Origin: Streptomyces sp. CBMA29
Lineage (GTDB): Bacteria > Actinomycetota > Actinomycetes > Streptomycetales > Streptomycetaceae
Reading direction: 5' to 3'
NCBI RefSeq assembly: GCF_014596445.1
Contig: NZ_MECL01000007.1
Span: 1 to 64,000 of the forward strand
DNA: 64,000 nt
Shown here: positions 42,260 to 51,093 of the stretch, in pieces
Numbering within the stretch: position 1 is the stretch's first letter
Layout: the number at the start of each line of letters is the position of its first letter
The notes under the pieces: model-generated
Seen by the model: only the letters and a program-made list of their open reading frames with translations
The model's database searches: none
What the model was told of the DNA's origin: nothing
Translations under genes and position numbers: made by a program

Positions 42260-43153
42260 TCACGGCTCCGGCAGCCGGTGGTCGCCGACCGCGTCGTACG
42301 TCTCCTTGAGTGCCTTGCGGGCGCTGTCCAGATGGTGCTGGGCGACACCGATGAACAGGCAGTCGATCACGGTGAGCTGGGCGATACGGCTGGCGGTCGC
42401 GCCCGAGCGGAAGGTGGTCTCGGGGGCCACGGTGGTCAGGAGGTGATCGCTCACCGCGCGGATCGGTGAGCGCGGGAAGCTGGTCAGGGCGACGGTCGTC
42501 GCGCCGTGCCCGCGCGCCACCCGCAGCGCCTCGACGGTGTCGGCGGTCGCCCCGGTGTGGGAGAGGCCGATGGCCACGTCACCGGGGCTGAGCACCGCCG
42601 CCGAGGTGAGCATGATGTGGGTGTCGCTCCACGCGAAGCTGACCCGTCCGATCCGGTGCAGCTTCTGCTGGAGGTCGGCGGCGACCAGGGCGTTGGCGCC
42701 GACGCCGTAGATGTCGACGCGGCCCGCCGCCGCGACCGCCGCCACGACACGGCGCAGCGTGTCGACGTCGAGCTGCCGAGCGGTCTCCTCGACGGCGCGC
42801 GCGTCGGCGAAGGCGACCTTGCCGACGACTTCCGACAGGTCGTCGGTCGGCGTGATGTCACTGCCGAGATGCCGGTCGTCGCGGGTCTCGGCGCGCGCGG
42901 CGTCCGCGGCCAGCGCGATCCGCAGCTCCGGGTAGCCGCGCAGGCCGACGGAACGGCAGAAGCGGATGACGGTGGTCTCACTCGTCGTCGCCGCCTCGGC
43001 GAGTTCGGTGATGCTGCTGCGCGCGGCGAGCGCCGGATTGGCCAGCACGGCAGCCGCCACCCGCCGCTCGGCCGGAGCGAGGTCCGGCAGCAGCGACCGG
43101 ACGCGCGCCAAGGGACTCGCCTCGGGGGACTCGTTGTCGGAACCGGCTGACAC
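42260..43153 (-). CDS. RpiR/MurR-family regulator with SIS domain
   Basis: A 297-residue transcription factor. The N-terminal HTH_6 domain contains SITELAEAATTSETTVIRFCRSVGLRGYPELR, split here as a helix-turn-helix from residue 45 onward. The C-terminal SIS sugar-phosphate isomerase-like domain shows VDIYGVGANALVAADLQQK and GLSHTGATADTVEAL. Members sense phosphosugars, often amino sugars. It is divergent from the M20 amidohydrolase gene, the natural target, with a 296-bp spacer containing a 12-bp tandem repeat. Confidence 0.92.
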   Translation of the reverse strand: MSAGSDNESPEASPLARVRSLLPDLAPAERRVAAAVLANPALAARSSITELAEAATTSETTVIRFCRSVGLRGYPELRIALAADAARAETRDDRHLGSDITPTDDLSEVVGKVAFADARAVEETARQLDVDTLRRVVAAVAAAGRVDIYGVGANALVAADLQQKLHRIGRVSFAWSDTHIMLTSAAVLSPGDVAIGLSHTGATADTVEALRVARGHGATTVALTSFPRSPIRAVSDHLLTTVAPETTFRSGATASRIAQLTVIDCLFIGVAQHHLDSARKALKETYDAVGDHRLPEP

Positions 43154-43234
43154 GGGGGAAACGTATCCACCGTGATCGTCGGGGTCAACGTGGCCTCGGC
43201 GAGCCCCGGCGCGGGTGAGCGTTCCGCGACCGGC

Positions 43235-43264
43235 GGACGGATCGGTGGACGGATCGGTGGACGG
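43235..43264. repeat. Tandem 12-bp repeat in the rpiR/amidohydrolase spacer
   Basis: GGACGGATCGGT is repeated twice exactly (43235-43246, 43247-43258) with a partial third copy. Direct 12-bp spacing puts copies near the same helix face, so this is a candidate site for the divergent RpiR protein. Confidence 0.45.
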
Positions 43265-43449
43265 TCCGCCAGACGCAGGCCGGGGTGAGTCCTGCGGCCC
43301 GCGGCAGGTCGTGGTGGCCGGGGGCGACCGGCAGCCCCGCGAGGCCGACGCCGCGGCCCTCGCGGACCGGGTCGGCGGACTCGGTGTCGACGGTCAAGGC
43401 TGTCGGGCGCGCCGGACTCCGGCGCCCGCCGTCCGGTAACCTCCCACGC

Positions 43450-44658
43450 ATGCCATCAGCACTGGACAGCCAGGAGATCGGCAATGTCGCGCAAGAGTTC
43501 GACAACGAACTGGTGCTGCTGCGCCGCGACATCCACCGCCACCCCGAGCCCGCCGGCGCCGAGGAGCGAACGGCGGCGCTGGTCGCCGAACGGCTGCGGG
43601 CCGCGGGCCTCACGGTGACCACCGGCGTCGGCGGCCACGGCGTGGTCGCGGTGCTCGACGGCGCGGGACCCGGACCGACCCTCGCCTACCGCGCCGACAT
43701 GGACGCGGTGGACGACGACGAGCTGGACGAGCTGTTCGAGAGCGACTTCGCCTCCCGCGTCCCCGGCACCGCGCACCTGTGCGGCCACGATCTGCACACG
43801 GCCGTCGGGGTCGGCGTCGCCCAGGTGCTCGCCCGGCTGCGCGAGCGCTGGCACGGCCGGATCGTCTTCCTCTTCCAGCCGGCCGAGGAGACGCTGGCCG
43901 GAGCGCGGGCCATGATCGCGGACGGCGCCCTGGAACACACACCCCCGCGCGAGGTCTACGCGCTGCACTGCGGGCCGTTTCCGGTCGGCACCTTCGCGGT
44001 CATGCCCGGTCACGGACTGCCGGGACAGGACCATTTCCAGGTCGAGTTGACGGGCCGGGACGCCGCGTCCGACGCGCGCCGGATTCTCGAACTCGTGGAC
44101 GGCCTGTCCACCGTCCGCCTCCCGCGCAACCCCGAGGAGTACGACCGTCTGCTGGCCGACCTCCGCGACCCCGACGGGCCGCTGGCGCGATTCGTCGTCG
44201 CCTGGCCCGAGTTGACCGCCCTCGACGACGGCAGCCCGCTCGTCCGCGTCTCGCTGCGCGCCTGGCCCGACAGCCGTTACGCCGAGATCCGCGACACGGT
44301 ACGCGCCGCGGTGGAACCGCTGCCGGGCGCCACGGCCGTCTTCGCCGACGAGCCGTTCCCCGCGATGGTCTGCTCGCCGGAACTGAGCGACACCGCGGCG
44401 CGGTACCTGCGCGGCGCGCTCGGTCCGGACGCGGTGGAGGTGCTGCACGCCTCCTTCCCCTTCAACGGCGAGGACTTCGCGCTCTTCCTGAACGACGTGC
44501 CCGGCGCGATGTTCTACCTCGGCGTCGCCAACCCGGACGCCGGGATGAACGGCGCCCCGCACGCACCCGACTTCGCGGCCGACGAGCGGGCGCTGGGATT
44601 CGGCGTCCGCGGCATGGCCGGTTTTCTGCTCAGCCGCCTCGCGGCCGGCGTGGCCTGA
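43450..44658 (+). CDS. M20-family amidohydrolase
   Basis: A 402-residue metallopeptidase-like amidohydrolase of the HipO/M20D group. DIHRHPEPAG (28-37) is the family opening, CGHDLH (111-116) provides metal ligands, and FQPAEETLAGARAMI provides the bridging Glu region. A dimerisation domain lies in the middle. It hydrolyses N-acyl or related amides of amino acids in the cytoplasm. The middle dimerisation domain is slightly shorter than usual. Divergent from the RpiR regulator, which may link it to amino-sugar or acyl-amino acid use. Confidence 0.9.
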   Translation: MPSALDSQEIGNVAQEFDNELVLLRRDIHRHPEPAGAEERTAALVAERLRAAGLTVTTGVGGHGVVAVLDGAGPGPTLAYRADMDAVDDDELDELFESDFASRVPGTAHLCGHDLHTAVGVGVAQVLARLRERWHGRIVFLFQPAEETLAGARAMIADGALEHTPPREVYALHCGPFPVGTFAVMPGHGLPGQDHFQVELTGRDAASDARRILELVDGLSTVRLPRNPEEYDRLLADLRDPDGPLARFVVAWPELTALDDGSPLVRVSLRAWPDSRYAEIRDTVRAAVEPLPGATAVFADEPFPAMVCSPELSDTAARYLRGALGPDAVEVLHASFPFNGEDFALFLNDVPGAMFYLGVANPDAGMNGAPHAPDFAADERALGFGVRGMAGFLLSRLAAGVA

Positions 44659-44660
44659 AG

Positions 44661-44701
44661 GCCCGCGCCCACCCTTCTCGGCGCTTTCCAGGGGCGCGGG
44701 C
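44661..44701 (+). terminator. Terminator after the amidohydrolase gene
   Basis: GCCCGCGCCC (44661-44670) pairs with GGGCGCGGGC (44692-44701) directly behind the stop codon at 44658; the loop is 21 nt. Confidence 0.55.
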
Positions 44702-44816
44702 GGGGGCTGGCCTCGTCATGGGCCTTACGCGGACGGCGTCCCGCCGGTGGCCGTCGCCGTGCGCTGAGCCGGGATCCGCTCGACCTGATTCGACGTCGGC
44801 GTCCCTCGTGGAAATG

Positions 44817-44866
44817 CCGGTTCGGGGCGGCAGACCGGCCTGACCCGGTCTGCCGCCCCGAACCGG
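44817..44866. terminator. Perfect 22-bp hairpin terminator
   Basis: Positions 44817-44838 are fully complementary to 44845-44866 with a 6-nt loop. It begins 20 bp after the stop of the minus-strand discoidin gene (44886), so it probably ends that transcript, and it also faces the amidohydrolase gene. Confidence 0.8.
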
Positions 44867-44885
44867 GGCTCTTGTCCGGCCGTGG

Positions 44886-47800
44886 TCAGGCCGGAACGAC
44901 CTCCAGGCTCACCAGCCGCGCGTCCGAGTCGCGACCGCCGGACACGGCGAGCGCCACGTAGCGTGCCGTCGTACGCGCCGCGAGCGTCGCCGCACGGCCG
45001 CGCCGCCGCAGCTCGCCCGCCGGGGTGTACGTCAGCCCGTCCGCGCTGAACTCGATGGCGGCGGACGGCACATGGCCGCCGGTCCAGGCGGTACGGATCT
45101 CCCGGACGTCGACCGCCGCGCCGAGATCGACCACCATGCGGCCGCGCGCGGAGCCGGGCCGCCAGGACGTCGCCGGGTCGCCGTCCACGGCCGCGGCCGG
45201 ATCCGACATGCCCGCGGGCAGCGGACCGGTCGGGAAGGTGTCGCAGCCGACCGCCACGTCCTCCAGCGGGTACGGCTTCGCGCCGCGCACGGTGACCTGC
45301 GCGGTCCTGCCCGGCTGGACATCGACCTGGGCGCAGGCGCCCGACGGCGCCGTGATCAGCAGACGGGCGCGCGGACCGCTCACCCGTACGGTGGAGGCGT
45401 CGACGACCTCCACCCGCAGACCGGTGGGGACCGAACCGCCCGCACGCGACGTCAGGGTGAAGCGGGCCGGGACGACCGCCGCGCTCGCGGCCGTCAGTTC
45501 GGCCGCGAAGTCGGTGCCGTCCGAGGTGACGTGCTGCGTTCCCGCGTAGAGCGTGAGACGGGACCGGCTCTGCGGCACCGACACCGTGGTGGCCACGGAG
45601 CCGGCGGAGAGGTTGAACAGGCTCAAGTGCCCGCCCGCCGTACTGGCCTTGACCGCCGCGTCGCGCGCCCGGGGCGCGGGCCGCGCGGCGGCGGCCTTCA
45701 CCGCACGCGGGTCGCCCGACGGCAGACCCTCCACCAGCAACGGCTCGGCGGGACCGTCGGAGAGCACCACCAGATCGCCGTACACGGACAGCGGGTTGGC
45801 GGCGCCGCGCACCACCAGCCCCGCCCGGCCGTCCACCGACAGCCAGCCGCCCCGGCTGGACAGGTCCGCGTTCGGGAAGCGGATCAGATCCGTCCAGGTC
45901 TTCCCGTCCGCCGAGCCCTGCACGCGGTACGCGCGGGCCGCCGCCGTCTCCCAGCGCAGCGTCACACGGTCGAAGGCACTGGCGGCGCCGAGGTCCACGG
46001 TCAGCCAACTGTCCGCGCGCCCGCGGTCCGAGACCGCGACCGCCCACCGGGTCGTCGCGTTGCCGTCCACGGCCAGCGCCGCGCCCTTGCCGGAGTCGGC
46101 GGACGACGCGGTGGCCGTCTTGCCCTGAGCCAGATCCGGACCGCTCGCGCCGTCCCGGACCTCGAAGGCGTACAGCGAGTAGCCGTACGTGGTGTGGCCC
46201 GCGACGCCCTGCATGCGCACGTACCGCCACGAACCGCTGGGCACGCTCAGCTCGTCCACCCGCGGCCCGGGGCCGACACCGGCGTTGCCGCTGTCCTGCG
46301 AGGCGACCTTCGCGCTGCCCTCGGCCGCGGTGTACGTACGGCTGCCGACGAGCCCCGCGACACCGGGCATCGTCAGATTCTGCACCCGCAGCGAGCCCTC
46401 GCCCGACGCCGTACCGCTGGTCGCGTAGACCACCGCGCCGGACGGCAGAGTGGTGAACCCGGCGGTCCCCGAGTCCAGGGTCAGCACGGTCGCGGTCGCG
46501 TCGAAGCCGTCGCGCACCTCCCGGTACGTCGTCACCGACCGCTTGAGCACCTTCGCCGCCGTCGCGGGCAGGAACATCGGCGTCGTACCGCTGAGCGCGA
46601 ACAGCCAGTCGTCGTGGGCGGGTTGCCAGCCGAATTTCACAAAGCCCGGCTTGCTGACCGCCGCGGCCCAGGCCGCCGGGGTCTGCTGCGCGACCAGACC
46701 GGGGCCGGTGCCGAAGTCCTTGACGCCGGAGGCCCGCGCGAACAGCTCCGCGTCCGACAGCGGCTTGACGACCCCGCCGTGCGCGGCCCGCCACTCGTGC
46801 AGCAGATAGCTGATCGCCACCTCGGCGCGCGCCTCGGGCTCGTACTTCGGCTCACCGGAGAACTTCGCCAGCCGGTACAGCGGCGCGTACGCCTGGTACG
46901 GCGCCAGCCGCGCCGCCATCGCGGCCTCGCCCCACGCCGCCGTACGGTCCCCGGCGACCTGCGCGAGGAACGCCAGCGGGATCACGTCACGGCCGTAGAG
47001 GTGCTCGCGGTCGGCGACCATCGGCATCAGCGGCTCGCCCGCGTCGCTCATCACCATCAGCAGCGTGCGCCACAACTGCTTGGCGTTCGGCTGCTCTGTG
47101 AGCACCTGCGGCAGCGGACGGCCCGCGGTGATGAAGTGCACGGCGTTACGGCCCGAGGTGCGCCACAACTCCTGCTGGTAGTGCGGTCCGAAGGAGCCGT
47201 GGTTCTCCACGATGAAGGAGTCGTACAGATTCGTCGCGGTGTTCGCGCTGACCGCGACGCCGTCCACCACGGTCGGGTTGGCCAGGTCGGCGGCCGGGAG
47301 CCCGGTCTCGTTCCGGCTCCAACGGCCGTACGCGGCGCTCCAGTCGGCATACCGCGGATCGTCGCTGGCCCAGGCCAGACCCGGCGCGAGGGACTGGGCG
47401 TAGACGCCCATCTCCTCCAGTTTGGTGTCCCCGACGAAACCGCCCTTGAGACCGTTCGTCGTCCAACTGCCGGACGCCGGGTCGTTGGCGGTGCCCAACG
47501 CCGTGGTGTACGCGGCCTGTTCGCGCACGATCGTGTCGACGTGACCTCGCGTCACCGCGTCCAACTGGTCCCAGAGCAGGTGCGCCGCGAGCACGAAGTA
47601 GAGCTGGAAGGTCGTGTCGAAGAAGAGGGTGCGGCCCCACTCGGTGCCGCCCGTCAGGCGGTTGGACGCGGCGAAGTGCTTGATCGTGGCCAGCGTGTGC
47701 GACCGCAGCGTCTCCTTGTCGATGCCCGCGCTCGTGGCGTCGTACGTACCGCGGGTCAGCAGCACCGCGTTGCCGAGGACGACCACGAAGTTGTAGTCGG

Positions 47801-48059
47801 TCCCCGTGTAGTAGCCCTTCGAGGCGTCCCACTGGGTCTCGGCCCAGCGGGTGTGGGTCAGCAGCGCCTGGTAGTAGGCGGCGGCGACACCGTCGTCGGG
47901 AGCGTGGCCGGGACCGTGCCCTCCGGCGCCGTGGTGGCCCGCGGGCGCGGCGTCCGCGGAGGCGGCGCCGATCGACAGCGGCGTGGCGACGGCCAGGGAG
48001 GTGAGCGCGGCGAGCTGGGCGAAGCGCCGTCTGCCCAGTCCGGCGGGGTCGTGGGTCAC
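44886..48059 (-). CDS. Large secreted discoidin-domain protein, putative polysaccharide-active enzyme
   Basis: A 1057-residue exported protein. A Tat-like signal (GRRRFAQLAAL near residue 10, ending ASADA) is followed by a helix-rich N-terminal half (about 55-560) resembling alpha/alpha-toroid glycan enzymes, with TRWAETQWD, WGRTLFFDTTFQ and VENHGSFGPHYQQELW. I cannot name its family. Two F5/8-type domains follow: one near 640-770 (AVDGNATTRW) and one at the C-terminus (AVDGDPATSWRP). GTG 48059 has GAGGAG 7 nt upstream. A LacI-type operator sits 22 bp before it, pointing to sugar-induced expression together with the GH31 gene. Likely binds and degrades a polysaccharide outside the cell. Confidence 0.78.
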   Translation of the reverse strand: MTHDPAGLGRRRFAQLAALTSLAVATPLSIGAASADAAPAGHHGAGGHGPGHAPDDGVAAAYYQALLTHTRWAETQWDASKGYYTGTDYNFVVVLGNAVLLTRGTYDATSAGIDKETLRSHTLATIKHFAASNRLTGGTEWGRTLFFDTTFQLYFVLAAHLLWDQLDAVTRGHVDTIVREQAAYTTALGTANDPASGSWTTNGLKGGFVGDTKLEEMGVYAQSLAPGLAWASDDPRYADWSAAYGRWSRNETGLPAADLANPTVVDGVAVSANTATNLYDSFIVENHGSFGPHYQQELWRTSGRNAVHFITAGRPLPQVLTEQPNAKQLWRTLLMVMSDAGEPLMPMVADREHLYGRDVIPLAFLAQVAGDRTAAWGEAAMAARLAPYQAYAPLYRLAKFSGEPKYEPEARAEVAISYLLHEWRAAHGGVVKPLSDAELFARASGVKDFGTGPGLVAQQTPAAWAAAVSKPGFVKFGWQPAHDDWLFALSGTTPMFLPATAAKVLKRSVTTYREVRDGFDATATVLTLDSGTAGFTTLPSGAVVYATSGTASGEGSLRVQNLTMPGVAGLVGSRTYTAAEGSAKVASQDSGNAGVGPGPRVDELSVPSGSWRYVRMQGVAGHTTYGYSLYAFEVRDGASGPDLAQGKTATASSADSGKGAALAVDGNATTRWAVAVSDRGRADSWLTVDLGAASAFDRVTLRWETAAARAYRVQGSADGKTWTDLIRFPNADLSSRGGWLSVDGRAGLVVRGAANPLSVYGDLVVLSDGPAEPLLVEGLPSGDPRAVKAAAARPAPRARDAAVKASTAGGHLSLFNLSAGSVATTVSVPQSRSRLTLYAGTQHVTSDGTDFAAELTAASAAVVPARFTLTSRAGGSVPTGLRVEVVDASTVRVSGPRARLLITAPSGACAQVDVQPGRTAQVTVRGAKPYPLEDVAVGCDTFPTGPLPAGMSDPAAAVDGDPATSWRPGSARGRMVVDLGAAVDVREIRTAWTGGHVPSAAIEFSADGLTYTPAGELRRRGRAATLAARTTARYVALAVSGGRDSDARLVSLEVVPA

Positions 48060-48080
48060 GGCAGATCTCCTCTTGCATTT

Positions 48081-48094
48081 AGACAACGTTGTCA
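48081..48094. promoter_or_regulatory. LacI-type operator before the discoidin gene
   Basis: GACAACGTTGTC (48082-48093) is a perfect 12-bp palindrome with a central CG, 22 bp upstream of the GTG start. It shares 11 of 12 bases with GACAGCGTTGTC in front of the GH31 gene. No lacI gene lies nearby. Confidence 0.75.
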
Positions 48095-48255
48095 TTGGCT
48101 GCCGGGCCATTCTTTGCGGTCTTGGACGCGGCCGTCAAGGTCTGGGGAGACGGCAAAGCGGACGGACCGCGACCGGTGAGGGGACGGACTGTGGCCGGTG
48201 GGGGTCGCGGTGCGCGCGGGCTGCGGGGTGCGGGTTGCGGGGTGCGCGCGCCGCG

Positions 48256-48780
48256 TCACGGGTGCACGGTGCGCAGCCACGCCTCGGCCTGACGCGGCGA
48301 GTGGAGACGGAGCACCTGGAGGTGCGCGAAGCGGGGGTCCTGGCCGCGCCCGGCGATGTCCTCGCGCCGGGCGGCGTGCTGGGACCAGGCCCACCACGCC
48401 GGGTGCTCGCCGCTGAACCAGCCCGACAGGGTTTCCACGTTGCCGCCGAAGACCCGCTCCCGGCGCAGCGTCCTGCTCAGCGACCGCCGCAGGACACGCG
48501 GCATGATCACCGCTCGCGGGTAGTCGAGCCAGACCACCGTGTCCGCGCGCGTCCACAGCAGGTCCCGTACCTCCGGGTAGCCGAAGGAGTCGACGATCCA
48601 CTCGGGGCCGGCCGCGAGGTCCGCGACCTTCGGTTCGAACTCCGGGTCGGTGGCCCAGCCGGGACCGGAGAACCGCAGGACGTCCATCTCGTGGAAGGGC
48701 AGGCGGAGCCGCTCGGCGAGGGCCCGCGCCATGGTGGTCTTGCCCGCCCCGGTGATGCCTGCGACGAGGATGCGTTTCAC
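48256..48780 (-). CDS. P-loop kinase, adenylate kinase-like (FlaR/topology-modulation type)
   Basis: A 174-residue P-loop NTPase. Walker A is ITGAGKTT near the N-terminus, FHEMDVLRFSGPGW is the family substrate-binding loop, and TVVWLDYPRAVIMPRVLRRSLSR is the lid region with Arg pairs. Function in the family is uncharacterised, usually labelled adenylate kinase-like or topology modulation. An in-frame TAG 15 nt upstream leaves the GTG at 48780 as the natural start, but this GTG lies in the 3' arm of an 11-bp hairpin. Confidence 0.85.
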   Translation of the reverse strand: MKRILVAGITGAGKTTMARALAERLRLPFHEMDVLRFSGPGWATDPEFEPKVADLAAGPEWIVDSFGYPEVRDLLWTRADTVVWLDYPRAVIMPRVLRRSLSRTLRRERVFGGNVETLSGWFSGEHPAWWAWSQHAARREDIAGRGQDPRFAHLQVLRLHSPRQAEAWLRTVHP

Positions 48781-48810
48781 CGCCCGAGGCTAACCGCTTC
48801 TCGGGCGGTG
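48778..48810 (-). promoter_or_regulatory. Hairpin covering the kinase start codon
   Basis: CACCGCCCGAG (48778-48788) pairs with CTCGGGCGGTG (48800-48810), 11 bp with an 11-nt loop. In the transcript the GTG start codon of the kinase is the last triplet of the 3' arm, so folding would hide start and any RBS. Confidence 0.55.
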
Positions 48811-48858
48811 GGGTCCGGGTCCGGGTCCGGTTCGGCCGACGGGTCCGGGTCCGGGTCC
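48811..48858. repeat. Two (GGGTCC)3 blocks
   Basis: GGGTCC is repeated three times at 48811-48828 and again at 48841-48858, separated by 12 bp, in the spacer between the kinase and the metallophosphoesterase genes. A simple hexamer repeat, no function proposed. Confidence 0.6.
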
Positions 48859-48908
48859 GGCCGCCGGGTGCGGTCGGGTCGGGACCCGCCCCCGGCGGTC
48901 CGTGTCCG

Positions 48909-50792
48909 TCAGGCGTTCATGAACTCGCGCGGGGTCAGCGCCCGTTCGGCGATCCGGACGTCACCGATCCAGCCGCGCATGACCTGGTCCGGCTTGCCGC
49001 CGTCCGCGTGACCGCCGATCATCCACGGCAGATTGAGCGAGGTCAGGCCGTTGTTGCGGGTGGACGGATTACGGACGACCGGGCAGCCGTCGACGTACAT
49101 CGTGGTCTGCCGGCCGTTGTTGACGACGGCGACGTGCCACCAGACGTTGATCGGCAGGTAGTGGCCCCAGTTGGTGGTCGACGTCGTGAGGTTCAACGGG
49201 TAGACGTTCCACTGGAGTTCGGCGCCGCCCGACAGGCTGAGGGTGACGATCGGCTCGGTCTCGGAGTAACCCGTCTTGCCCGCCTGGCCGCTGGTGCCCC
49301 AGCGGCTCAGCAGCGCCGACCAGCCGTTGCGGTTGCCGTCCCAGTCGGCGGGCAGCTTGAAGAACGCCTCGAAGGTGTACGCCGAGCGGAAGGTGGCCGC
49401 GTTCAGCGGCGCCCTGTCCACGGTCTGGAGGTAGGCGCCGTGCGGGCCGCCGCTGTCCCTGTCGCCGCCGAAGTAGAGGCTGGCGTGGCCGGGCTGGTCC
49501 GGGTGGTGGTCGGCCGACCACTTAAGCGCCGCGTCCGTGGCGCCGGGCAGCGCGACCTTGGTGAGGTCGTTGCCGCGCCCCGACAGGTCGACGATCCGGT
49601 CGGTGCCGTGCGAGCCGTCGAACCGCCAGTACGCCAGAGTGCCGGGCACGAGCATCCGGTTGACGGGGCGTGCGGGTCGCGGGGCGGCCGGGGCGAAGCC
49701 CGAGAAGCGCTGCTCGAAGTCGATGTCGAGCGAGAACCGGTCCTGCGGACCCGTCAGTTCGATCTCCTGCCGCTCCAGCTCGTTGAGGCTGTCGGCGGCC
49801 TTGCCGAGAATCCACGGCGAGATCGTCTCGACGTCGATGGTGTCGCGCGCCAGGTCGAAGCGGTAGAGCCGGATCATCGCGGCGCCGCCGTAGTACCGGT
49901 CCTGGTAGTTGGTGATGTGCAGATGCGTGTCGTGCCCGGCGGCGTTCTTCTTCACCGTGCGCGCGGGCGGCCAGAAGTGGCCGTTGAGCGTGAGGAAGAT
50001 CTGGTCGTTGCCGTCGATCAGGTCGGCCCACAACTGCTGCCCGAAGTCGGACAGTTCGGCCTCGTCGCCGTACGTGTCGGCGCCGACGATCTCGTGCGTG
50101 GTGAGGATGACCGGGGACTTCGGGTGCGCGGCGATGACCTTCTTCGCCCACGCGACGCCCGCGGCCGACGGCCGCCAGTCGAGCGCGAGCACCAGCCACT
50201 CCCGGCCCGCGGCCCGGAAGGTGTGGAAGGTGTTGTAGCCGTCGGGGCTCGCGCCGCCGAAGGAGCGCGCCTTGCGGAACCGCTGCGGCCCGAAGTGGTC
50301 GAGGTACGGGGTGTTCCCGCGCTGGTCGTCCTTGCCGGGGATGTCGTGGTTGCCCGCCAGCACGCTGTACGGCACCTGGTGGTCGTCCAGGATCTTGAAC
50401 GCCTTGCTGATGGAGGCGAATTCGCCCGCCTTGCCGTTCTGGGTGAGGTCGCCCAGGTGGGCCATGAAGACGATGTTCTCGTCCTTGCCGTTCGCCAGCA
50501 GATAGCGGAAGGCCGCCTCGACCGGCGCCGGGTACAGGGCGTCACCGTCGAACATGTACTGCGTGTCCGGCATCACCACGACGGTGAAGCGCTGGTCGTC
50601 GGTGTCGGGCCGCCACGGCCCGCCGAACCCCGGAAGCCCGGCGGTTCCGGCCGTCCCCGGCGTACTGGCAGACGCCGGTCCCGCGGCCGACAGACCGGCC
50701 ACCGCGGCTCCGGCGAGTCCGGCTCCCACGAGCAGCGATCGGCGGCTCGCGCCGGGCAGGGGTCCCTCGGGCTGGTGCTGCGGACTGCACAT
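48909..50792 (-). CDS. Secreted calcineurin-like metallophosphoesterase with LamG-like domain
   Basis: A 627-residue Tat-type exported protein (SRRSLLVG at about 17-24). The metallophosphoesterase core shows VVMPDTQYM, HLGDLTQNG, LAGNHDIPG, TTHEIVG and LNGHFW, giving all five metal-binding blocks. The C-terminal 210 residues form a concanavalin/LamG-like jelly roll with FEAFFKLPADWDGN and WHVAVVNNGRQTTMYVDG. It probably hydrolyses phosphate esters or nucleotides at the cell surface while the LamG-like part binds glycan. It stands alone between hexamer repeats and a divergent dehydratase. Confidence 0.92.
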   Translation of the reverse strand: MCSPQHQPEGPLPGASRRSLLVGAGLAGAAVAGLSAAGPASASTPGTAGTAGLPGFGGPWRPDTDDQRFTVVVMPDTQYMFDGDALYPAPVEAAFRYLLANGKDENIVFMAHLGDLTQNGKAGEFASISKAFKILDDHQVPYSVLAGNHDIPGKDDQRGNTPYLDHFGPQRFRKARSFGGASPDGYNTFHTFRAAGREWLVLALDWRPSAAGVAWAKKVIAAHPKSPVILTTHEIVGADTYGDEAELSDFGQQLWADLIDGNDQIFLTLNGHFWPPARTVKKNAAGHDTHLHITNYQDRYYGGAAMIRLYRFDLARDTIDVETISPWILGKAADSLNELERQEIELTGPQDRFSLDIDFEQRFSGFAPAAPRPARPVNRMLVPGTLAYWRFDGSHGTDRIVDLSGRGNDLTKVALPGATDAALKWSADHHPDQPGHASLYFGGDRDSGGPHGAYLQTVDRAPLNAATFRSAYTFEAFFKLPADWDGNRNGWSALLSRWGTSGQAGKTGYSETEPIVTLSLSGGAELQWNVYPLNLTTSTTNWGHYLPINVWWHVAVVNNGRQTTMYVDGCPVVRNPSTRNNGLTSLNLPWMIGGHADGGKPDQVMRGWIGDVRIAERALTPREFMNA

Positions 50793-51093
50793 GAGCGTCT
50801 CTCATTCGTCTGCGCTGTTGTTCGGTTCATCGGTCATGGCGTGCGGCAGCGCGGAACCCGTGAGGGCCCCCGTGAGGTGGACGGGGCAGGTCCGGCCGGC
50901 AGAAGCCGACGCTACGGACCGAGATGACAGCCCCAGCCAACGCGCGACGAAGCGCACATGAACGCCTTGACGGAATCACCCACTACGGGCGCGCCCTCGG
51001 CCCGTACCCCGCCGCCGCGCCGGTCCCGGGACCGTGACGTCCGAGGTCCGGCCGCTCGCGAGGCCCGCGAGGAGCACGGCGTAGGGTGCGGTG
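50793..51093. other. Divergent spacer, nothing recognised
   Basis: A 301-bp stretch between the phosphoesterase and the dehydratase genes. No convincing promoter, palindrome or small gene was found; sequences are GC-rich and lack a clear -35/-10 pair. Confidence 0.35.
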
